A DNA stretch of 64,000 bases from Cristatella mucedo (lineage: Eukaryota; Bryozoa; Phylactolaemata; Cristatellidae). Each line of letters begins with the position of its first letter. Positions within the stretch are counted from its first letter, which is position 1. The notes below the pieces were generated by a model that saw only the letters and a list, made by a program, of their open reading frames with translations, searched no databases and was not told where the DNA came from. The translations under genes were made by a program, and so were the position numbers. The stretch covers positions 3,652,501 to 3,716,500 of the forward strand of contig WPIO01000014.1 in NCBI GenBank assembly GCA_009760855.2, given 5' to 3'. This document shows positions 57,825-64,000 of this stretch, piece after piece.

Positions 57825-58597
57825 ATGGAATATCATGAGACAAAGCTAAACCTGTCAGAACATCAAGTAAAGCAAATACATAAATCTGATAAACCTATTT
57901 CAATCAGACTAAAAAAAAGAAGACCTATCAGGCACAGTTCCAATCTTTATAACAAAAACACAACTAAATAAAATAGAAAAGTGTAAATCTAAAAACACTG
58001 GCATGCAACTAAATCTAAGTTTGAAGCAATTGAAATAAAATAGAAAGGTTGGCTCGGGCATTGTTGATATAATAAATAAACTGTCTGGTGGAAGGGAATT
58101 TCACCTAAAATTACCAAATGGTATTAAATCGGAATTTGTACCAGGCGGATCATTCAACAATACTGGAAAATACTCATATGTGGGCCCAGGAACAAAATTC
58201 ACTCAAAGGATGAATGAATCTTATGAAGGCGTAAATGATTTAGACCGACGGGCTCTTATCCATGACTATGACTATACCGAAACTTCATCTATGCCTGAGC
58301 CTCAAAGAACACAAATAAGAAACTTGTCCGACTTGGTATTAGCTGAATCTGCTGCTAGAATTGCGCTAGATCTTCGTTAAACAAATTACGTACGTGAAGA
58401 TGCTAAAACGGTTGCAGCTGTAATAATGGCTAAGGCCAAATTAAGCTTAGGCATTGGCGGAGCTCTAAATGATTCATTTGCTACTAATTTTCTCAAAGAT
58501 AAAGTAAGTAAGTAATCCTGCTAGCCTAAATAAGATAAAAAATTATGCTCGTGGAATAGTTGATAGAATGCTTGATATAACTCGGAAAAAGATCTAA
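57825..58597 (+). pseudogene. PLA2-like virion protein, broken
   Basis: It starts behind TTATAGA-ATG (MEYHETKLNLSEHQVKQIHK). The N-terminal part has repeated blocks of the type LS-x-x-Q-V/L...I-x-L seen in adintovirus/Polinton minor virion proteins. The later part has YVGPGTKFTQRM and NDLDRRALIHDYDY, matching the Ca-binding loop (Y-x-G-P-G) and the catalytic HD of the parvovirus-type phospholipase A2. Breaks: shift in the A8 run near 57930 (stop 57969-57971), TAA near 58036, TAA 58378-58380, and a local GTAA duplication near 58505 followed by a shift. The enzyme would help a particle leave the endosome. Confidence 0.65.
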
Positions 58598-58628
58598 AAA
58601 AATTTAACTTACAAACTAATTTTTATTT

Positions 58629-59117
58629 TTAAAACTCTGCTGGATTAAAAACTGATCTCTTTGGAGAACCATAAACTTGTACTTGGTCAATCTTTAGTCT
58701 AATATTTAATCTTGCTTCATTATTATAGTATTTTTTTGAAACATAACTTCCATCAAGAATTCTAGTGATACTAAAATCATTTCCTAATTTCTTAATTATG
58801 TCCGCAGGACTAGATACTTTAATTTGTTTATTATTTTCATCAAACATAATACTAAGTTTCTTTCCGAAATCAAATCTAATTCCAATTGTTGACCTTGCAC
58901 TAGCATCAAACACCTTGAATTATAATTGTTCACTCGATCTATCTACAATATTTTGAATATAAGGAAGTGATTCTTCTGTTATATACATCCACGCGCTAAG
59001 ATAAGGTTTTGAATCTTTTGAAATTTTCTCTTCAACATGAACGTGTGCAGGTTTTCCTTTAGGGATAACAACTGCAGAATTTTGGAGGACTACAAATTTC
59101 TTTTCTTGATTTTCCAT
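58629..59117 (-). pseudogene. Unknown viral protein, one nonsense codon
   Basis: One frame from 59117 (MENQEKKFVVLQNSAVVIPK) to 58629, 162 codons with a single TAA at 58920-58922. It starts behind CACTATATAGA-ATG. The first half looks like a small beta domain (KGKPAHVHVEEKI), the second has IGIRFDFGKKLSIMFDE and a C-terminal basic part with GSPKRSVFNPAEF. No family recognised. It lies between the PLA2-like and protease genes. Confidence 0.55.
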
Positions 59118-59126
59118 TCTATATAG
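59118..59126 (-). promoter_or_regulatory. TATATAGA start-codon promoter motif (minus strand)
   Basis: ACTATATAGA directly precedes the minus-strand ATG at 59117; same motif as on the plus strand. Further minus-strand cases lie in front of 55254, 56113, 57770 and 59831. Confidence 0.6.
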
Positions 59127-59145
59127 TGGAAATATTTTGTTTAAT

Positions 59146-59583
59146 TCAAATTAATAATTGCATGACTGTACCAAAATCGACAAATTCCATTAATTTAAGG
59201 AAGATTAAGCACCTCATTCCACAATCCGTTTGATTAAACTTTTGCAGTTGAAAAGTCTGAAAACTTGGTGTATACCGAAATAATTAATCACTTCTGGCAT
59301 TGGAGGAGCACCGAGCGAATCAAAATAAAAACATCGATCACCTATTTTTTTAAGAGCTACCCAATGATATATTGCTAGATCTGATTTACCAGTATTGCCA
59401 ATAAGGCACTCATTCTCTTCTGGAGAACTTAATTCATCTCTTGCAAATACACCTCTGAAATTTTTTATATCTAATTCTTTCACATAGTTATTTATTTCTA
59501 GGTCAGTTAGTGGTGTACTTTTTACTTTTTTTTAAACTTTTGATAGTTTTTCTTAGTTCAGAAAGTATTTGTTCTTTACTCAT
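59146..59583 (-). pseudogene. Adenain-like cysteine protease, broken
   Basis: Start at 59583 (MSKEQILSELRKTIKSLKK) overlapping the stop of the zinc-ribbon gene by ATGA. After a shift in an A8 run near 59525 comes NFRGVFARDELSSPEENECL, then the catalytic His in YHWVALKK and the Asp in CFYFDSLGAPP, as in adenovirus protease (C5, Ulp1-like fold). At 59214-59216 there is a TGA where the family has the E-x-CG motif, followed by a shift; a remnant (CLIFLKLMEF) continues to 59146. In relatives the enzyme matures the capsid proteins. This copy lacks the catalytic Cys region in frame. Confidence 0.75.
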
Positions 59584-59831
59584 CTCACCGCCAAACTTTT
59601 CCCATGAGACAAAACTCCGCTCGCTACAATTGCACCTAACTTTTTACCATGAGACAAAACTCCAGCTCCGACATTCTCAGATCTAAGCTTAACAAACTTT
59701 GACTTTTTACTTTCACAAATCACGCAAATTGCTTTAATCATTCCTCTAGGGCCTTTTGTACTATCAATCTCGATGTATTCCTCATGAATGCTATCTGTTG
59801 GCTTCTTACATTTCAAGCAGTAAATTTCCAT
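59580..59831 (-). CDS. Zinc-ribbon protein (DUF5679-like), intact
   Basis: 83 residues with a four-Cys ribbon: YCLKCKKPT at the N-terminus and ICVICESKK at residues 35-43, joined by a beta-strand part with KGPRGMIKAI. The pattern resembles DUF5679-type zinc ribbons found in phages and nucleocytoplasmic viruses. The C-terminus has two similar blocks (GAGVLSHGKKLGA, ASGVLSHGKSLAV). Start at 59831 behind ATATTATAGAA-ATG. The stop overlaps the protease start by ATGA. Might bind DNA or protein; role not known. Confidence 0.65.
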   Translation of the reverse strand: MEIYCLKCKKPTDSIHEEYIEIDSTKGPRGMIKAICVICESKKSKFVKLRSENVGAGVLSHGKKLGAIVASGVLSHGKSLAVR

Positions 59832-59865
59832 TTCTATAATATAAAAACTTTTTTTAGTATAGGAA
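59832..59865. promoter_or_regulatory. 34-bp divergent intergenic region with two TATAG motifs
   Basis: Between the zinc-ribbon gene (minus) and the ATPase gene (plus). TTCTATAATAT faces left and AGTATAGGAA faces right, each touching its start codon. Confidence 0.55.
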
Positions 59866-60537
59866 ATGTCTCTTCGAGTAAGAGCGTTTAATTTTGGGCA
59901 AGATGTGGATACTGGTCATAAAGAACCTTTACCAAATGTTCCAATTAGAGCTTTAGTTTTAGGTCCAAGTGGTTCAGGTAAGTCTCAACTTATCATGAAT
60001 TGGATATTTTATGGAATGGTTAATTATGATAGCTGTACAATTATTGCTTCAAGTTTAGACCAAAAATTGTATCGTGGACTCATGTCAATGACAAAAGAAA
60101 ACAAAGCTTACTCATGGGTGAATGGTATTGATGCTATGCCAGAAGTAGACTCGTATAAGAACTGCAAGAATGTTGTTGTACTTGATGATTTAATGACTGA
60201 GGATCAGACAAAGATATTAGACTATTTCACACGAGGAAGACACAAAGGTTTAAACATTTTCTACCTTGCTCAAGGCTTTACTAATATACCTAGGAAAGAA
60301 ATTAGAAACAATGTAAATTTAATAGTAATCTTTAAGCAAAACACAACTGACATTAAGTATATCCGTGATGCATACGTTAGAGATATTGATAAGAAACAAT
60401 TTAGAGAATTGGTTAACTCTTGCACTAGAAACCGTTTTGGATATTGTGTAATAGACCTAACTAAGACTGAAACGGAAGGTAGATTTTGGTCTGTTGATTC
60501 GGAGGGAAAGCAATTAATGACATTTTTTAATTCTTAA
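59866..60537 (+). CDS. FtsK/HerA-family DNA-packaging ATPase (A32-like), intact
   Basis: 223 residues. Walker A is LVLGPSGSGKSQL (residues ~30-42). Walker B is NVVVLDDLMTED (~100-111). An Asn/Gln-rich sensor region (VNLIVIFKQNTTD) follows. Length and motifs fit the Polinton/virophage/poxvirus A32 packaging ATPases, which drive the genome into preformed capsids. Start behind AGTATAGGAA-ATG. It is followed at 13 bp by the next gene. No breaks. Confidence 0.9.
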   Translation: MSLRVRAFNFGQDVDTGHKEPLPNVPIRALVLGPSGSGKSQLIMNWIFYGMVNYDSCTIIASSLDQKLYRGLMSMTKENKAYSWVNGIDAMPEVDSYKNCKNVVVLDDLMTEDQTKILDYFTRGRHKGLNIFYLAQGFTNIPRKEIRNNVNLIVIFKQNTTDIKYIRDAYVRDIDKKQFRELVNSCTRNRFGYCVIDLTKTETEGRFWSVDSEGKQLMTFFNS

Positions 60538-60550
60538 TAGATATAGTAAA

Positions 60551-61737
60551 ATGTTTAATGGAAAAATTTACTCAAGTGGCAAAAGACCTTAAAAAGGTAG
60601 CGTTCAAGAAGCACTTGATTATGAATCTAAACTGCAAAATCTGCAAGATCTGAGAGATGCAAACATTCTAGAAAATTCTGGCGAGATACAAAGAATAGAA
60701 TCAGATATAGCTGTAAGAGATGCTGCTGAGCATAGATTAAATGTGCAAGCATTAGAGAGATCCACTGATAACTCAGGTAAAGTTGTCATTGAGAAACTTA
60801 AAAGAGTCAGACCTAAACTTGCTTTACAAATAGAAAATAAAGAACAACTTCAGAAAGTTTTGAATTACAAACAAAAACCAGACATATCAAGTACTATTCA
60901 AAAAGCAAGAGAGGCTGTTAGTGAAGGAAAGCATAAAAAAGCGATTACTGTAGCAAACCAAGCAAATACATATGCAGCAAATCCAGAAATACGAGAAGCT
61001 ATTGATGTTGCTCAAAAAGGTTTAGCTGAAGAGTTAAATATAAATCCAACCGCTGGCACTCCAAAAAGATCTGTTGTAGTACAAGATTATGATAAAGCTA
61101 AACTAATGGAATTAGTTAAAAATAAAGAGGGATATCTACCAAATTATGTAACAAGAATAATAAATGAGATTGATAGTACAAATAAAGACTTAAAGTTATA
61201 TGAGCTAGGACTAAAACTTTATAATGAAAAAATGTATACTTCTGAAAAAGAACTAGAACAAACCGCTCACGATGTCCTTGAATATGCACAGAATTATTTT
61301 AGAGATGTTGAACAAAAAGATGAAATAAGTAAAGCATATGAATCAAAAATTGATAAGAAGAAAGATTTACTTGGTATTATTGGAGCAAAGAAAACTGGTG
61401 GAATATCTAAACCTATAAGAAAGATTGTTGAAAAACTTAGTGAGGAAAATCTTTCCACTGTTATTTCAGAGTTGGACCCAAAAAAAGAAGTGTGAAAGAG
61501 CAAAGAGTTTTAGATTATTTAAGACCAAAAGTTGGTAAATGAATAGAAATAATTCCATTGGTTGTAAAGAATGATTCAGAAGTATTTGATAAGATTGAAT
61601 TGTGGATTCGAGAGCTTGCTGCTGGAAATACTGGAGTAGTAAATTCTATTAGTTCTGCTGTTGATTACCTTGCAAAATCTAGAAAAGTACCAAAGTCATA
61701 TGTTGCTAAAATTAATAAACTTTTATATGATATATAG
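60551..61737 (+). pseudogene. Long helical virion-type protein, broken
   Basis: It starts behind AGATATAGTAAA-ATG (MFNGKIYSSGKRP). Codon 14 is TAA (60590-60592); the same frame then runs to 61495 with a long helical, charged sequence (SKLQNLQDLRDANILENSGE; later VRPKLALQIENKEQLQK). A shift in an A7 run near 61484 and a TGA near 61540 precede a C-terminal part that ends with TAG 61735-61737, which lies inside the next promoter (TATATAGA). About 395 codons. Coiled-coil character and place after the ATPase suggest a structural virion protein; not identified. Confidence 0.5.
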
Positions 61738-61740
61738 AAA
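61731..61740 (+). promoter_or_regulatory. TATATAGAAA promoter overlapping a stop codon
   Basis: TATATAGAAA precedes the ATG at 61741 and contains the TAG stop (61735-61737) of the upstream gene. Confidence 0.6.
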
Positions 61741-62618
61741 ATGTCAGATCTTCTTGGTGTAGCTAAGGATATTCTAAAGAATGTAGAGTCAATCAAAAAG
61801 GATACCATTGCAGGTAAGGAAGGATATGTTCTGTTTTTAACATAGCTGGAACTACTAATCCTATTAGAGTAAACATCAACAACCCAATAAGACTTAAGAA
61901 TAAAAAATTTAAGGTATGCTTCAAAAAGTTTGTTGGAACTAATTCTATTAAAAATATAACATCTGCAAATAATACTTTTGTTTACAGAATTACAGGTGGA
62001 TCTGATAGAATAGTAAGAATACCTCCTGGAATATATGCAGCTGTTTCTGATGATGTAAATATTGGAATCGCTGATACAATAAATAATTCTATTGTATTAT
62101 CTGGAAGTGATAATTTTGTTTTAGATATTGATACTGCTACTTCTAATTCTTGGATTACTATGCCTGCTGGGTTTACATTTGCTGCTACTAAGTCTACCAT
62201 AGCTCCATTACTTGGATTTACTGGAACTGATTATACAACTGATTAAACACTTCCACTATCTACGTATACTGCAGCTCCTGGAAAGCAGTTCGCACAAGTA
62301 GTTGTAGATCCTGGAGAGAAAATTACTTCAGAAAATGAAGTTTTTGTTTCTGACTTGAATTTAGTTCTTATAAACTGTAATTTGGTTGCTAGTGGAACAA
62401 GTTACATAAATAATATCGAAACACAAGCTCTTAGAAGTTTTTCTTATAATTTCTATCCTTGGGAACAAATGGTATATGAGCCAAACACTCTTTAATATCA
62501 CAATCTTGTTGGAGAATCTATTTCTGATATATTGATTATAATTACAGATCAAAATTTGAAAGTTTTAGATTTTGGTTCGCAGCAGATTACTGTTGTAATA
62601 GAAATTATTGAAATATAA
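61741..62618 (+). pseudogene. Capsid-vertex-like protein 1, broken
   Basis: Start MSDLLGVAKDILKNVESIKK. A shift in the T5 run near 61833 leads to the main frame: TTNPIRVNINNPIRLK, VRIPPGIYAAVSDDVNIGIA, IAPLLGFTGTDYTTD. TAA codons at 62244-62246 and 62493-62495 interrupt it; the end is TAA 62616-62618. The pattern P-P-G-x-Y...(repeated strands)...LGF is shared with the next two genes and with penton/minor-capsid proteins of Polinton-like elements. Probably a jelly-roll vertex protein; this assignment rests on pattern only. Confidence 0.5.
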
Positions 62619-62625
62619 TATAAGA

Positions 62626-63477
62626 ATGTCTATAAGAATCACTGGAACTACTAGTTCTGATTCAAAAACTCTTGTTCCTCCAATCCTATTAGGATCATAT
62701 TCTGGTTATAATAAAATAGGCTAGCTAAGAGTTGAGTTTACTTATACTAATAAAGTAGTATTAAATATTATTTCTAATGTAAACAATTTTCTTTGGTATA
62801 AATCAGGTTTTACAACTAGTCATTCATCTATTGAGATTGCTGAAGGATATTACGATAGTAATAAAATTGTTAATTCTCTAAATGCTGCCCTATCAGCAGC
62901 TGGTGCTCTATATGTTGTCTCAGGCAGAACGATAAGTGGTGGAATAAATTTTAGTGTTGATACTGATGATAAAATAATTATGCAAGTTTATAATGATTAT
63001 ATTGTATTACTTGGAAGTAATTCTGGTGGAACTATGCATTCAATTGGTGATGCACTTGGTTTCAGTTCAAATCAGCAGGGTTCGTTCGATCCTGCAATGG
63101 TTGGTGGAACTCCATATGAAGCTGTAGAAAAAGCTATGTACTTCGCTGGCACTTATAAAGCTTGGAATAAAATTCAAATGCATGACAATTCTGGCGTAAG
63201 ATGGATAAGTTTTGACTGCGATCTTGTTAATCCAGAAATGAATTATGTCGAATATAAAAAAGGTTTCTTAAAACAATCATCATCTTTGTATATAATAGAT
63301 ACTGATGATATAAATCCTGGAGAAAAAGTAGATGTACACATTCCAAATGTCTTATTTTTACCTACAAGAGGAGAAATCGGCGGTATTAGCTCTATAAAAA
63401 TATATCTAACAGATCAAAATGAAAACTTAATAAACATTATTGCTGATGTTGTTGCTACAATCGAAATTTCAAAATAA
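62626..63477 (+). pseudogene. Capsid-vertex-like protein 2, one nonsense codon
   Basis: Start MSIRITGTTSSDSKTLVPP behind AATATAAGA-ATG. One frame of 284 codons with TAG at 62722-62724 (codon 33). It contains IEIAEGYYDSNKIVNSLNAA, GGINFSVDTDDKIIMQVYND, SIGDALGFSSNQ and a C-terminal beta-rich part with VDVHIPNVLFLPTRGEIGG. It is a clear paralogue of the next gene, where the codon at the nonsense position aligns with Leu. Likely a virion vertex or spike-base protein. Confidence 0.6.
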
Positions 63478-63484
63478 TATAAGA

Positions 63485-64000
63485 ATGTCTATAAGAATAC
63501 CTGGAACGACTAGTTCTAACTCAAAGACTCTAGTTCCACCAATAAATGGAGTAGAATATAAAAAGGTTGGATTGCGAAGAATTGAATTTAGTTATCCAAA
63601 AAAGCCAACAATTAAAATAGTTAAGGATGTTAATGACGATCTATATTTTAAAAAACAAGCATCAGCACCACTTCCAGAGTTTATAACAATTCCTGCTGGA
63701 TACTATGATAGTGTTGGAATTTTAGCTAGATTAAACAGAGAACTGCTTAATTCTGGAAGCTTTTACATCCCTAGAGTTAGTAAAGGTGGTATATCATTTA
63801 GTGTTGATAGTGATGACAAAATTAAAATGCAAGTTTTTGGTTTATATGTTGTATTATTTGATTATGATAATTCTATAAGTGATACTATTGGTTTTAACTC
63901 AAAACTACAAGGCACAACCAGTAACTAAAAAAATATAAGCTTTTATCCAGTAGGATTATATAAAGCGTGGAACAATCTTAGAGATGGTGGAAGATTGATA
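63485..64000 (+). pseudogene. Capsid-vertex-like protein 3, runs off the window
   Basis: Start at 63485 (MSIRIPGTTSSNSKTLVPPI) behind AATATAAGA-ATG, not at the in-frame ATG at 63440, which lies inside the previous gene. It has ITIPAGYYDSVGILARLNRE, GGISFSVDSDDKIKMQVFGL and SDTIGFNSK, matching vertex-like protein 2. TAA at 63926-63928 interrupts the frame, which then continues (GLYKAWNNLRD) to the end of the window. Confidence 0.6.

Larger units (their letters stand above)
47319..64000. mobile_element. Endogenous Maverick/Polinton-lineage (adintovirus-like) element, incomplete at right
   Basis: A sharp change to A/T-rich, densely coding DNA occurs at about 47.32 kb. The gene set (protein-primed family B polymerase, FtsK/HerA ATPase, adenain-like protease, PLA2-like virion protein, vertex-like proteins) defines the Polinton/adintovirus lineage. 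At least 16.7 kb are present; typical elements are 15-20 kb. The right end, integrase and major capsid gene are not in the window. Several genes are intact, others carry nonsense codons or frameshifts. Confidence 0.85.

Noticed and set aside
58180-58380. PLA2-like frame as an independent 66-aa gene starting at GTG (58180)
   Set aside because: There is no promoter motif or ATG there, and the frame is open upstream; it is part of the larger broken gene 57825-58597.
48866-63928. Ciliate-type genetic code (TAA/TAG as Gln) for the viral element
   Set aside because: Reading these codons as sense would join many segments, but intact genes of the same element (ATPase, HNH, 105-aa, 91-aa) end with TAA, and the TAG at 62722 aligns with Leu in the paralogue. 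Decay or sequence error is simpler.

Overview
The window looks like nuclear DNA of an invertebrate animal. Two very different parts meet near 47.3 kb. Positions 1-47,300 are a gene-poor, repeat-rich host region of mixed base composition. It holds CR1/L2-like LINE remnants with TTA-repeat tails, hAT DNA transposons, LTR fragments, tRNA-like SINE candidates, a degenerate ~168-bp satellite and a long CT/CA microsatellite. I cannot name the species.

Host part. A diverged tandem satellite fills about 1.73-4.56 kb. From about 4.6 kb to 46.7 kb a unit of roughly 8-12.5 kb is repeated about four times. Each unit carries a minus-strand gene for a multi-spanning membrane protein that resembles the TspO/MBR (translocator protein) family. 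All four gene copies (exon 2 at 7165-8003, 15136-15974, 27716-28554 and 40071-40909) keep an open frame. Each appears to have a separate upstream exon 1 (9781-9877, 18567-18663, 30880-30976, 41744-41840) with matching splice phase and a GC-rich block in front. Copy 1 has lost its splice donor. The other copies look functional by sequence. Between the genes lie shared repeats plus copy-specific insertions: a SPIN-like hAT MITE near copy 1, a retroelement integrase fragment after copy 2, and in unit 3 a 2.7-kb hAT transposon with 8-bp target duplication and a truncated LINE with 11-bp duplication. The paralogous units provide the empty sites.

Viral part. From 47,319 to the right edge the DNA is A/T-rich and densely coding on both strands. 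It reads as an endogenous Maverick/Polinton-lineage (adintovirus-like) element that runs off the window. Recognisable modules are a protein-primed family B DNA polymerase (broken), an FtsK/HerA-type packaging ATPase (intact), an adenain-like cysteine protease (broken), a zinc-ribbon protein, a phospholipase-A2-like virion protein (broken), three tandem paralogous capsid-vertex-like proteins (broken), an intact HNH-AP2 homing-type endonuclease, and three consecutive phage-tail-fibre-like proteins. No integrase or major capsid gene is seen in the window; they may lie beyond 64,000.

The most unusual signal is in that element. About twenty genes start directly behind a TATA(T)AG(G)AA-ATG motif, so the core promoter sits on the start codon. 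Stops of upstream genes are often embedded in the promoter of the next gene, and one divergent pair shares a spacer of 12 bp. Many genes carry in-frame TAA/TAG codons or one-base shifts in A/T runs, so the copy is decaying (or partly mis-assembled), but several genes remain intact, which suggests a fairly recent insertion.
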